A stretch of 64,000 bases of DNA from Microvelia longipes (Eukaryota; Arthropoda; Insecta; Hemiptera; Veliidae), in NCBI GenBank assembly GCA_018340805.1, contig JACMZG010001913.1, positions 3,161,963 through 3,225,962 of the forward strand. Direction: 5' to 3'. Numbering within the stretch: position 1 is the first letter of the stretch; each line of letters opens with the position of its first letter. The notes under the pieces were generated by a model. That model was not told where the DNA came from and did no database searches. It worked only from the letters and a program-made list of their open reading frames with translations. A program made the translations under genes and the position numbers. Shown one piece after another: positions 43,819-55,723 of this stretch.

Positions 43819-44360
43819 TTTTTTATGTGTTTTGTTACAGATTCTTACTATTTATTTAATTTCATATTTGCCATGTTAAGGAAATCGTCTTAGCCTGTCA
43901 TTCCCTTAATTTTATTTTATTCATATATTTATTTTATGACCTTGGTTTTGTGTCTCTTGAGCATAAACAACATATATTGTCTAACTTAACATTTTGTGTT
44001 ATGCAGCTTAATATGAGGGATCTAGTTTAGTTATTATAAAGGTAGTATCTATCTAATCTATCTGTCTAATCTATCTATCTATCTAAGGTAGTATCTCTAT
44101 TTAACTCTACTAACCATGTTTTGTTTCTATCAATCATAATTCCTAAGTGAAGTTTTAAACCCTTTATAATTAATATCTCTCTTTATGTACAGTTATTATA
44201 AATAGTTTCAACATAAATATAATTTAATTACAGCCCAACATTGGAAACTCTAAACGAAAAAGCAAATAGAACAAAAATTTGCCCTTTTACAGCCTTATAA
44301 ATAAAGCATTTTATAAATAACCTTAAAAATATGGTTATTTAATCTAATAACCTAATAGTT

Positions 44361-45036
44361 CAAGAGCCAGGCTTTAATAATGTGACTCATTTTCCTGGAA
44401 AATTTACCTTAAATTATGAAGGAAAAGCATAGTCTGCCTATCCAGAGTGAGCCCTTCATATAAATGCGCTCGCTCAAATATTAGAAAATCCCACAAATTC
44501 ATGTTTTCTTGTAATAAGTGGTTCCCTGTTGGTTATGTGCAAAACATGTAGAGAACATTTTTAAAGCTTATAAAAGTTTCTATAAAAAGAGTGTGTTTTT
44601 TTTCGTCAAAATCAGATAACAAAAACTAAAGTTATGAAATTTGTTAAATGACCAAAAAATGCACAAAAAGGCGATATTTTTCAAAGAAATTTGCTGACTT
44701 TGCATAAAATAACAATTTTTTAGGTGTTTTTGAAAGAACCATAACTTTGGTTGTAGTCATCCTATTTTGATAATTAAGTATTGGTTCTATTGAAAATTTT
44801 GTGAGCTTTAAAAATTTTTGTCTTTATGTTTTGAACATGATCTACAGGAAACCACTTATTTCAAGAAAATTGAAATTAGTGAGATTTTATAAAATTTTAA
44901 GCCTGCGCAATTATATGAAGGGCTCCACTCTGGATAGGCAGACTATGCTTTTCCATCATAATTTAAGGTATATTTTCTGAAAAATTAGGTTTGAAGTAGT
45001 ACAAAATGAGTCACATTTGTTCAGATCCGGCTCTTG
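44361..45036. mobile_element. TIR element, family B, 0.68-kb copy
   Basis: Ends CAAGAGCCAGGCTTTAATAA + TGTGACTCATTTT and AAAATGAGTCACATTTGTTC + AGATCCGGCTCTTG are inverted repeats. The body matches 12240-12780, including CATAGTCTGCCTATCCAGAG. No coding capacity. Confidence 0.75.
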
Positions 45037-45039
45037 GGC

Positions 45040-46400
45040 TATAAAGATTTAGAAAAATTAAGAAATATTACGCTAGTAAAGATACCAGTGTATCTGGCGA
45101 TGAACAGTATATCTGAGGGGTTGTGACTAAATAGAGCTACTGTGGTGTATTATTCTTTGTATTGAAGTATAATTTCTTGTTGAAACGATGTATTCTGACT
45201 ATATTGACATATTTTGGGGGTTTTACTGTAGTAGTATTATTACTAGAGCCTGATATTCTCTATCTCATTACTTTGGAAGATTTAAAGCATCTTTACAAGG
45301 CTCTTTGTAACCTTAGAATCTGCATTATAACCTCCTCTGAGAAATTATATTTCATGATTCTTCTGATACATCGACTCTAGTAATAATATTGACTAAGAAT
45401 TTCCACACCAAACTTTACCAATTTAAATTCTCCAAAAGTAAAACTGCCCTGTTCTTTGTTTTCTATTTTATAGGATTATTTATTTATTTTTTAAACAAAT
45501 TTTACGATTATAAAAGTAAAATATATTTTTTTGCAATTTGTATTAATATTTTTTATTATTTTTTTTTGTTATAACTGTAAAAATCAGTGGAAGTGCATCA
45601 TCCGAATGTATTAAAAATATCTTTGTGATATATTTGTGATCGTGCATCATCTCAAATATATTCATAGTAAAACTAGGTAAGCAATGAATGAGCCTCATGC
45701 TAATGTTTAGACTGGTGTAAAACTTAAATTATACCAATAAATAATAAATAGAAGACTTCCGTTCTGAATTAATTTAATTAAATATAAAAACCTAAGCCTT
45801 TAGGGAACCGAGTTTTTTTTCAGAGGATATACAAACAGAATACGAAAAACACAAAAATTACAAACTATTTAACACTATTAGTCATAATGAGCAAGCATTA
45901 AAAACTAAAAATATAAAGAAAAATGCAATAAAAATTTATGGTATTATTTAAATAGTAGAAAATATATTTTACATGGTATTCATGCAGAATTTAAAAACAG
46001 GTTGGTCCAAGGTAGAAACAGATGGGAAAAATATGTTTTTGGAGGGAAATGTGATATATTTTTTTATAAATATGTTTTTCCTTTTGTTAAAACAAAATAT
46101 TAAAAACAGGTTATAAAAGGTTATAAAGAAGGAAAGAAATGCTTGTGGGAAAAATGCTTGTAGTATATTTTAAAGTATTTCCTTCTTTAAACAATACAAT
46201 ACGTTTTTTAATTGTATTTTTTTCGTGCTGCTGTAAAGAAGGCACTTTACATCCGCAAAAAAGTAGCTGACATGTGTTTTTTTAACAACTGTCTGCGACA
46301 ATTTTGTAGTTTTTTACTGTCGGTGAGTGTAAAAAAATATGAAACTGTCACTGGTGAAGTTCCTCAAATGTCCACTAGGTGGGCGCTAGTAGTTTACTAC
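45040..46400. other. intergenic, no gene recognised
   Basis: Very AT-rich. Open stretches of 61-72 codons exist but have no recognisable motif, no splice logic and biased Phe/Ile/Lys/Tyr composition. Confidence 0.4.
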
Positions 46401-46412
46401 ATGGTTATGATA

Positions 46413-46867
46413 CAAAGAGACTAAAACTATTAGAGGGAGGATACAACAGCTCTTATCATTCCTTGGGTAGCTAGGTGCCCTAACGGTACATTGGTGACGT
46501 CATTTTTTTTATTTTTCCTAATAATTACAATTTCACATAAATATTACATTATTTTTCGACTATTTTGTTTTAAATCAAGTAAAATGAATTTAAAATAAGT
46601 TTTAATTATTATCTATTGCATGTATTCTTTAATTGTTAGTTTTGAATAAAGTGGTTTAGTGTGGCATCACTTAAAAATGTCCGCCGTTAGTAGAATGCAT
46701 GCTACAATAGAAGTTGTAGAGGGTAGGGGAGTATCTATTCTTTCTCTAGGGAGACTATAGTAGGGGTAAGTACAGTTAGGGCACCTATGGAAACTGTCTC
46801 ACTTCCAGACCCCTTATCACTGAGTTAATCGGGTCCTGTACTCCCTCTAATAGTTTTAGTCTCTTTG
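46413..46867. mobile_element. hAT-like MITE, 455 bp, with perfect 8-bp target duplication
   Basis: Terminal inverted repeats CAAAGAGACTAAAACTATTA + GAGGGAG and their inverse are flanked by TTATGATA on both sides (46405-46412 and 46868-46875). An 8-bp duplication and a CA start are hAT features. No transposase inside. The intact duplication suggests a recent insertion. Confidence 0.88.
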
Positions 46868-47279
46868 TTATGATATAACTTTCCTTTAGGTAAGAAACAG
46901 CTGATATTAAAAGGATAGGATTCAACAGGTGGGCACAGGAAGTGGAGGGGAGAAAGGCAGTAATTATTTCAAATTTAAAATATTAGCATTGATGCTATTT
47001 AGATTTTTAACATCCTGTTTTTTATTCATTGTATTAGTATTGGTTTGCCAATTACTGTATATTATATACAGTATTACCAGAATTTTCATTCTCATAACCC
47101 TTACTAAGATTTCTCACAGGCCATTAAACATAACTCCTAAATATAGCTTTTTTGTACCACGGCTCCTTTTAATATCTTGCTTTGCTCTACAGTAAAAAAA
47201 GACCTTCTTCACAGTCTTGTAACATAATATATTATTTTTCTATATATTTATTTAGTTTTTACTGCTTGTAATGCTCTGA

Positions 47280-47345
47280 ATGACATTATTGACAAACAAA
47301 GCCCGCTTTCGACCCCATTAACATCGTCAGCACTGCAGGGGAGGT
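47280..47345 (-). repeat. single family F end motif
   Basis: On the minus strand TGCAGTGCTGACGATGTTAA + TGGGGTCGAAAGCGGGC has the same CTGA-GATG-stem-GAAAGC plan. Confidence 0.5.
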
Positions 47346-47923
47346 GAAGCACAGGATAAGCAAATGAAAGTCTTATCTATTAGATAAGTGGCTAGTGGTC
47401 CTTAACTGGGGGCCAGAAACCCCCCTGGGGGCTGCAGAAGGGTTCTGGGGGGGGGGGCTATACTGTTTGTGAAAATAATGATAATAAGAAATTAAGAGCA
47501 CCAGAAATCTTCAATCGATAAAAATACTTAACTTGGGTTGATCCGAAATTCCACATAAAATCCAGTTTACATCCAGTACACAAAGTTTGGACGCTCTTAC
47601 TGAATATCCACAGTTATGAAGCATGACTATGCAGAACTTTATATCAACATATCTTGCTGAAAATGTGTTCTTGCGAATGAAATTACTTTTCAGTGATGCA
47701 TATTAAGACCAAAACAGGAAACCTCCACGTTTGCCTGCACACCTATTCCCCAAATTGATAAATTAGTTAAAGGTATTCCATAAAACTTTGTAAAATATTC
47801 TTTAAAATAAAAAAGTCTCATTTTGTCAATGATAATTTCAAAAGTTGGTAGTTTAATTTATTAATATTTGTGTTATAATAAATATCGGTTTAACTTGAGG
47901 AAGTCAAGTTAAGGTAGAACTCT

Positions 47924-48199
47924 ATTAATAAAACACCCAAGTCTCTCCACATATAATATTTATTGACAGAGCCAGCTTTCAACCTTTCGGTCATCATCAG
48001 TGCCGACGAACGATGTATAAAGGTAGTAAGGAGTCACTTGTTAGCTTTGACAACAAGTGATGTCCGATTTGTCAAAGCTAACAAGTGACTCCTTACTACC
48101 TTTATACATCGTTCGCTGGCACTGATGATGACCGAAAGGTTGAAAGCTGGCTCTGTCAATAAATATTATATGTGGAGAGACTTGGGTGTTTTATTAATA
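47924..48199. mobile_element. foldback element, ~130-bp near-perfect arms, family F
   Basis: The left arm TATTAATAAAACACCCAAGT ... AGCTTTGACAA is almost perfectly inverted to ...GGGTGTTTTATTAATA, with a loop of about 15 bases. Each arm contains GCACTGATGATGACCGAAAG + GTTGAAAGCTGGCTCTGTCA. An open stretch at 48125 is a shadow. Confidence 0.85.
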
Positions 48200-48434
48200 C
48201 TGTATACTTCACTTGCGCTTCTTCTTTGTCTGATAGAACACTATCTTCTATCTAAGGGAGTCAGCAATAAGGGCCTAACTATGTGGCCTATTTGCAAGGT
48301 GGTCTATCACCTCTCTCTAATTACTAACACTACCACTAAATATCAGTTTAGTTTTATTGTCAAAATATTGTAGAGGAGGGGTGTGGCCACTTCAGCTGAA
48401 AGGTTGGCACCACTGTATCAGATCTTTAAAGGTC

Positions 48435-48480
48435 ACTGATGATGACCTATATGGGGTTGAAAGCCGACTTTGTACTTAAT
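48435..48480 (+). repeat. single family F end motif
   Basis: TCACTGATGATGACCTATAT + GGGGTTGAAAGCCGACTTTG has the same plan as the foldback ends. Confidence 0.55.
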
Positions 48481-49241
48481 ATATTCAGCTTTGTAAAGGT
48501 AATTCTATTAAGAAATATTTTGTTTATCATTAAATCAAAATCTGCTATATATCACGTTTGAAAATTGTTTTATTATTTAATTTTTGACCTTTAGGCAAAT
48601 CATTCTTTGCCATGTTTTATTTAACATTATTTGTTTGTTTTTCATTGTAACCAACTAGTAGATTTGATTTATTTTGTCAATGATTACAATTAGGTTAACT
48701 TTTTTGTAATAATATTTTTTTGCATAATTTTGTAAATAGATTTGACGATCGCTACAATTTTATTTTAGGTCTCATTGTTTATTTTATGGACGTATTCTTT
48801 AGCATTATATGACTTTGACTCAAATCCAGAGCTGCTCCTAAAAATATATGATTCAGGTGAAATGTTACAGATTCGATTCTAAATCCTTAAAAATATAGTG
48901 ATAACATAGTCGAGCTTCATTATAAAAAAATTATCTCACTTAATTAATTCTAATTTATTAAAAGATTAGAGTCCACAGTAGAGGCGAGAAGGTTTTAGAT
49001 GATTTAAAAGCCAAAATGCAATAAATAAATAAAAAAAGATCATTTTTCCGTAAATAGGTAAACTTTATCTTCTAGAAATATTCTTACTAATGTATGGCAA
49101 AGGCAAACATAGTATTCTCACCCAAGCTGATTAATTCACTTTCCGAATTAAATATTATTGGTCACTAGGAGTACAAATAGTCCATCGGATTTTTTGATTG
49201 AGTTAATTTAAGCAAGAATGATGTTCTCTGATGACTTAATG

Positions 49242-49758
49242 CCTTAGAATAATACTTGAATAGAAGGGACATCAAATCGTAAACATAATGGAAATCTACT
49301 GATAACACGAAAGCGAGTTCACTGGTGGTCTTAAGTAGAGGTACCACCTTAACAACAAAACATTATTTTATAAGTGTGTCATAAATATCTATTAATAAAG
49401 AAATTTCATAAAAAACAAATGTAATAACATAAAAATACAGCTAAGTATTTAATAAATTCAATCTTAAATAGCAAAAAGGTTACGAGGTTTTACATTTAGT
49501 TGACAAAAACTTTTTTTAATATATTTGATTAAAAATGTTAAAATACAATTTAAAATGTTTATATTAGTCATTAACATTATAATGACTAATCCAGCATTAA
49601 TTAATGATATAACTTGATAATGCAGGAACCAGTAGCATTGCCAACTTTGTTACAAGAAAATTGTATATTGTTAGGGTGGTAGCATTACTTAAGACCACCA
49701 TCCAACTGGCTTTACTGTTATCAGTTATGCTCCTTCTTTAGATGATATTAGTCTAAGC
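49242..49758. mobile_element. TIR element, family C, 0.52-kb copy
   Basis: Ends GCCTTAGAATAATACTTGAA and ATGATATTAGTCTAAGC, with ACTGATAACACGAAAGCGAG inward. Related to 36477-37413 but internally deleted. Confidence 0.65.
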
Positions 49759-49789
49759 TTATGGCTAATTGTTCTACTAAGTTACACAC

Positions 49790-50075
49790 ATAGATATTAT
49801 TACTAGAGAGGCCCTATAGGTTAAATTTTGAGATATCGAAAAATTAACCTGACCACCTTCCCATATTATTAAAATCTAATTATCAGCACAAAATTACTGT
49901 AACTTATATAGTAGAATGCGGATAGCCGAAAACAAATGATTTATGATAACCTTTACTTAATCTTGGAGGAGGTTTCAATGAGGTTACACAGAACCCCTGA
50001 GAGCCCCAAAAAGATGTTTCAGGTCTCTTAATGTAATGAGATAGACTATGCCTCCTCTATTATATATTATGGTTA
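49790..50075. repeat. dispersed repeat, family A
   Basis: GGCCCTATAGGTTAAATTTT, AACCTGACCACCTTCCCATA and GGAGGTTTCAATGAGGTTAC match the other family A copies. Confidence 0.65.
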
Positions 50076-50079
50076 CACA

Positions 50080-51250
50080 TAAGTTAATCTAAGGTGGATT
50101 TCATAGGTTGGGAACCCTGATACGATAGTCCCCTGTAGGGGGCTTTTTAATCTTCTTATGTTACCTGAAAAAAATACTTCACTGCTTGGCTCTTGTCACT
50201 GTGTTAGACTTTGACTACCATGCTTATGTGCTTTGAAACACTTTATTGTGAAGGCCTTATATTATTGTCTGACCGGCTCCTAACATTTGAGACGTTTAAA
50301 TATCAGATGAAATGCAATAAAAAAAGTTGTCAAATATTAAACCAAGCTTCACGGGCTTATATCAACTATCACGGGCAAATCAACTGTACAAGCTACTATG
50401 TTGTCTGGACCCTTTAAACCAACACTAGATTTTGTTTATTTGTTTCACAAATTTTTTATGTAAAAAATGTACAGTTAATAAAAATTTTTGAAAATTTCAA
50501 ATCTTCATTTTATGACATAATTTTGGATTATACTTTTTAACTTTTATAGAAAAAAAAATATAAAGACCACAAATAAAATAATATTAAACATGCCACAATA
50601 TTTAAGGTGTGAGCCCCAATTTTCAAGTAAGGAGACTAATATCAATGAGCCCCCCCCCCTTCTACCTCATTTTCTATTGGAAACTCCTGAAAATCATCAC
50701 CTTTCATCTGAGTTATTCCTAAGATATTGGCTTATAGCTCATAGTGTACTTCATAACCATTGGATTATCCATTAAAAGTGTTTCCAAACTTACTTTTATT
50801 TCTAAATTATGCCTCTGTTAAATATTATAATTAAATGAGAGTTATTTTCTGATGAAAAATTGCTAAAACAATATTAGCTCATATTTCCTTTGGAATTCCA
50901 CTAAAAATATCCTTGTTTATAGAATAAATTTAAAATGTATATTTTTTTGCAAGTTGTTATTATAATTTTATTCACTTACCTTCCGCACTTTAGGAGAAAA
51001 AGCAATTAATTAGTTTTAAATCTTATTCGATTATTTGTTTAAATTATAATTAAATGTTAAAATAAAAAAAATTGATGTGATAAAAAAAATTGTATAATGA
51101 ATTAATTAAAAGTAATAAAAATTGAAAGGTTGTAAGCGGGAGTGAAGAAATATGGCTTTGATTTATCATAAATTGTAGTTTATTGACTTTGACTGTAAGT
51201 ATAATTATTTTACCTATGACTTGAGTTGTAAATCAGGTTTTTTAAGTAGC
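50080..51250. other. intergenic, no gene recognised
   Basis: AT-rich, no recognisable motif. Open stretches at 50211 (68 codons) and 50590 (61 codons) show no family resemblance that I can name. Confidence 0.4.
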
Positions 51251-51263
51251 GACCTGGCTTGTA

Positions 51264-51401
51264 AATGTGTTTTACGTCCCTAGGGACATAAAACACATAT
51301 TTACATCCCTAGAAAAATAAAACACATATTTACGTCCCTAGAGACATAAAACGCATATTTACGTCCCTAGAGACATAAAACGCATATTTACGTCCCTAAG
51401 G
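51264..51401. repeat. minisatellite, ~30-bp unit, about five copies
   Basis: ACATAAAACGCATATTTACG + TCCCTAGAG repeats. Confidence 0.92.
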
Positions 51402-51969
51402 ATGTAATAATTCTAAACATCAATCTTAAAATCTCCCTGATCCTAATTTACGCAGAGCATTGCCTGTGTAAAACGTCAGCGACCCTTCTTGCAAATGCAG
51501 GTGCATCTATTCCAAAAAAATTTATGACGTCATTACCTGTGCAAAAGTTTCAAAAAACACAAAACCAGAAAAAATCGGCATCAAATTTTGAAATTTAGCA
51601 TCCATGTTAGTCCTAAAAATATCAATAAATGTGCTAATAGTATCTCTCTTATCGCATTAGTTTATTTTATCGATAATGATGTGCAGTATTTTTTTTATAA
51701 ATTAAAAAATCAATTGAGTTGATTGGTACAAGTGTATCAAATTCAAAAATATCATTGCTCGAAAAAAATTACAAAAACAATATAAAAATAATTTTTTTTA
51801 CATATATTAGAAATATTTTTTTTTTTATATTGTGGTTAACAAAAAAAACTAAGTATAAAAAGAAAAGACAATCCCAAGTTACTGTGGTACAGTGTACTGT
51901 GGTACACTGTACAGTGTACTAGCACAGGGTACAGAGTGTGGGGGGTAACAAAAAATATAAAATAATAAA

Positions 51970-52050
51970 AGAAAAGAAGTCTTCACAAAATAAACTTTAT
52001 TGGCAAAGCGCTTTCAACTTAACTAGAGCATCATCAGTGGCAAAACCTAC
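51970..52050 (-). repeat. family F end motif at the LINE 3' side
   Basis: On the minus strand GCCACTGATGATGCTCTAGT + TAAGTTGAAAGCGCTTTGCC + AATAAAGTTTATTTTGTGAA. It could be the tail of the LINE or a separate family F insertion abutting it. Confidence 0.5.
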
Positions 52051-52370
52051 ACAAACAGCAAATTAAAATAAAGAAAATATAGTTTCGCCAATCCTTTTAT
52101 GTAATAAATCACTAAGTTACTTACAATAAGCCTAGTATATCTAAGGTTTTTTCTAGAATTAATAATGTAATAATAATATAATATATTTATTTGTCTTAAA
52201 CACATACATGTTTTTTACAAGGGGTGTCGAATACAAATTCAAATAGAAATTGATAAAATTAAAAATTAATATTTTTGGAGTTGGAAAAAGTGAAAAAAAG
52301 GAAAAAGAAAAGGAACTTGTGGAAAGTAAAATAATTATAATAAGCTGTGCAAAATAAGGTAATAATGAAC

Positions 52371-53267
52371 TTAAATTAAAAATTTGTCTCTTTCTAAAAG
52401 CATTGTGCTGACCAGATTAAAAAGAAAATCTACTTGTTTATGGTTATTAATGTTAGAAAATAAAAATTCCATTCCGAAATGAGCGTATGTTGGGAGTAAA
52501 ATAAAAAATTGATTCCTTGTTTTCTCAATTACTTTACACTCAAAAATAAAATGTTGTAAAGAGTCTGGACTTCCTAAGCATAGTGGACATGTCTCCTCTT
52601 TATTAAACAAATAATACTTTCTGTTGAAATTTATGGTACAGTATTTTGGGTTAGCGAGTCGTATTTGTAATATTATTTTGTGTTTACCTATGACTGAATC
52701 TAAACCGAGATAAATCTCTCCCAGAAATGAAAAGGATGAAATATGTCTGTAAATTGGAGAGTAAGTACTGTTAAGGACTTTATCTACGTCCTTTGAGAAT
52801 GTATGATTATTAAATCTTGCTATTAGAGCATTGCGAACTGAGGCGAAATATTTCAGATCTAGTTGCATGTCTTGTTGAGAACCTATTAGGGAAAGTATGG
52901 ATTTGAATTGAGAGATCCAGTTATATTCGATCTTATTTACAATTTTACAGTCGACCTCTAAAAGTCTATTGGCCAGTATTTTAGGAAGACGGTACTGAGG
53001 CATTTTACATAGTTTAAGCCAGTAAGAACAAACCATTTTAAAAAGAACATTAAACACCGACAAAAGCCCAAATTCTAACCGGATGAAGTGGTTAGGAGTA
53101 TTTTTTGGTAAATTAAATATGGATTTAAAGAAAGTAGATTGAACAGTTTCCAAAGAGTCAGTGTATCGCAAGGCCCAGACCTCTGCCGAGTAAAGTAACG
53201 TTGATTTGACCAATGATTCAAAAAGCTTGATTTTTTGTGGACAGGCAAGAAGACTTAGAATTAACAA
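52371..53267 (-). pseudogene. LINE ORF2 C-terminal part with Cys-rich motif
   Basis: An uninterrupted 298-codon stretch begins after a break near 53270. It contains KIKLFESLVKSTLLYSAEVW (the LY-AE-W thumb motif), KSIFNLPKNTPNHFIRLEFG, and near the end CPLCLGSPDSLQHFIFEC, the C-x2-C...H-C zinc-knuckle-like motif that closes many LINE ORF2 proteins. The normal ORF2 stop is present. Confidence 0.85.
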
Positions 53268-53399
53268 GAATAGAGCGAGCTTTAAAAGAAGCCAGTTTTG
53301 CTTTTGACTTAAACATTTCAGCTGCTATAGCAATTTACAAGATGAAGAAAATGAGACGCCTAAGTAATTAACCGATCTGACATATTCTAGTGGAATAGT

Positions 53400-54300
53400 G
53401 TTATATGTTAGAGGGCGAAGCTTTTTCAAGTGAGTAGACATTTTAAATTGGATAGCTTTTGTTTTGTCGATGTTCACTGCAGCCCATTGATGGTACAGTA
53501 CTCAAACAACACATCAAGCATCTCCTGAGCAGCCGACCAACATGATGCAAGCAGAAAAACATCGTCACATAAAGCAACATACAAAGAAATATTTCAGGAC
53601 CAATTTTAAGGCCTCTTATACCTTTTGAATTAAAAAATTTTATAATGTCAGATATGAACAAAATAAATAGAAATGGAGAAAGAGGTTTCCTTGCAATACA
53701 CCTTGTGTTATCTTTGCTGGGTCGGTAAATTCGAAGTTAGCACTAATTTCTAACATGGGCATAAGAATACAAAGTGTTTAGAATTCTGATAATTTTGGCA
53801 CTTAACCCGAGTTTAAATAGTTTTTCCCATAGAATTGAGTGAACTATAGAATCGAATGCTCGTCGAAAATCAACTGCAACACCAATCAAGTAAGGTGAGC
53901 CAAGTAAAATGTGATAGTTAATAGTCGACGAAAGAGAAAAGATATGATCTAAACAACTTCTGTTAGCCCTAAACCCAGCCTGCTCTTCAGGTAAGATATC
54001 GATAACATCAGCCCAAGTTGTTAATCTATTAAGTAAAATGGTTGAAAATATTTTCTCAATGGTATTAGTCAACGCAATACCTCTATAATTCAGTGGATCA
54101 TTTTTTCTCCTTTTTTATGGATCATTTTTAACACAATGGCAGACCAAGAGGACGGGACAGCTTCATTTAAAAGGATTTTGTTATAAAGAACAAGGAGAGA
54201 TTCTAGAGCATTTTGAGAAAGGTTACATATAAACTCATAAGGAATGCCATCAGGGCCTGGGATTTTCCGTTTTTACACTTGTTTAAAATATTTTGAAGCT
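53400..54300 (-). pseudogene. LINE ORF2 reverse transcriptase domain
   Basis: GPDGIPYEFICNLSQNALES, AIVLKMIHKKG, NYRGIALTNTIEKIFSTILL, EEQAGFRANRSCLDHIFSL and VAVDFRRAFDSIVHSILWEK are RT blocks 1-4. The catalytic block reads CDDVFLLASCWSAAQEMLDV, where ADD is expected after an aromatic residue, so the motif is altered. Frameshifts lie near 54110 and 53740. Not functional. Confidence 0.82.
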
Positions 54301-54541
54301 CAGTCATAGTGATTTTTGCGTCTATAATTGAATGAGAAGGGGCCAGGTCAAGAAAATATAAATCAATATTTTATACTTGGTGGATATAAAGAAGAAAGAA
54401 AAGATGACCATTTTTTAATTGAAACTTCCTCTGAATTTTTTGAAGGGGAAAATGCTTTAACTGCCTTCCAAAAGGACTTACTATCTTTTGTATTAGCTAA
54501 ATTATTCAATAAATTATTTTGGTATAGTGTCTTACACTTTT

Positions 54542-55712
54542 TTAGATTTTTAAGTAAGCCTTTTTTGAGTTTAAAAACAATTGGACTGAGATGTTATTAG
54601 TAAATTTTTCTTTGCGGCATTTTTTAAGTTCAATTTTAAAGTTTTGTTTTAAGGTGTAGCAAAGGTCATTAAACCATGGTGGCTTATCTACTAGATATCT
54701 ATCCCTATTCATTTTAATTTCTTTGAGCATGCCACAATTTGAGGCTGTACTTTTTATTAAATGTATTAGACTATCATTTATTTGATCAACATCATCAGGG
54801 CAGTCCAGAGGAATTTCATCGTTAATACTTGACTCTTCAAGTAAATTTATGTATTTATCTTTTTTTTCCGGATCCCATTTGTAAAAAGATTTTACAGCAG
54901 TATTTGTTGTTTTAATTATTTTTTCATTTAAGCATCGATCTGAGATCACTATAATAAGGGCAAAATGGTCCGACATATTGAGCTCAGATGAAACAAAGAA
55001 ATCAGTTATTAATGAAAGGGAAGATAAGGGCAGCCACGCATGATCTATAATAGAAAGACCTCTATTTGATACAAAAGTATATTGAGCTGGGCAATCCTTG
55101 GGACATCTGCCGTTAGCGATTACATAGCCATTAGATTCCATTATATCAGTCAAAATTTTACCTCGCTTATCTTCTATCGAAGATAAAGTCTTTCTTTCGC
55201 AGGAAAATAACGATCCTTCTATGATGTCATTATCAAGTTGATTAAGGAGTCCTATTTTCGAATTGAAGTCGCCAACAATAAAAATTTTGTTTTTATTAGA
55301 GCAATTAATTTTAGATTCTAATGTCGTAAATAAAAGGTCTAGTTTGATTTGGATGTCGCAAACGGGTTTAAAGTATACAAATGCGATAAAATAACTATTT
55401 TTTTGTATTTAAGTGAAATATTATCCAGGAATCATTTTTATGAATCAAATTAATTTTATATTAGATTTAGTAAAGATAATTAGACCTCCACTTGGACGAC
55501 CTCTTTTTGGGGGTTTTTTAGCTTCTTGAAATAATGTTAATGAAGAAAAATCTTTTAGAAATTTAGGGTTTTTTGTTAAAGGTTCCGTTAGCCAGGTTTC
55601 TGAAAAGCATATAACATCGCAAGACATAAGATATTTTTTTTGTTCCGTAGTTAAAGAGTTAATACATTTTTGGTAGCCACATACATTCCAAGCACAGATT
55701 TTAAGTAAAGAG
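54542..55712 (-). pseudogene. LINE ORF2 N-terminal part: endonuclease domain
   Basis: The frame reads LKICAWNVCG (motif I), DVICFSETWL, SGGLIIFTK, then FIVGDFNSKIG and, further on, SIIDHAW and NMSDHFALII. These are the ordered motifs of the APE-type endonuclease that nicks the target. At least two frame breaks occur (near 55440 and 55160). The linker toward the RT follows, with KPPWFNDLCYTLKQNFK. Confidence 0.8.
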
Positions 55713-55723
55713 GTTTGTCCAAG

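Noticed and set aside
43498..43859. Cys-rich 104-codon minus-strand and 61-codon plus-strand reading frames
   Set aside because: They are translations of a 20-bp minisatellite; the Cys-Leu-Val pattern is the repeat itself.
48119..48160. Standard hammerhead ribozyme
   Set aside because: Has CTGATGA and GAAA but lacks the 10.1-11.1 G-C pair and a pairing stem III ending in C-G next to the GTC triplet; kept only as a recurrent motif.
50211..50417. Small gene of 68 codons
   Set aside because: No recognisable domain, no start or splice context, and surrounded by repeats.
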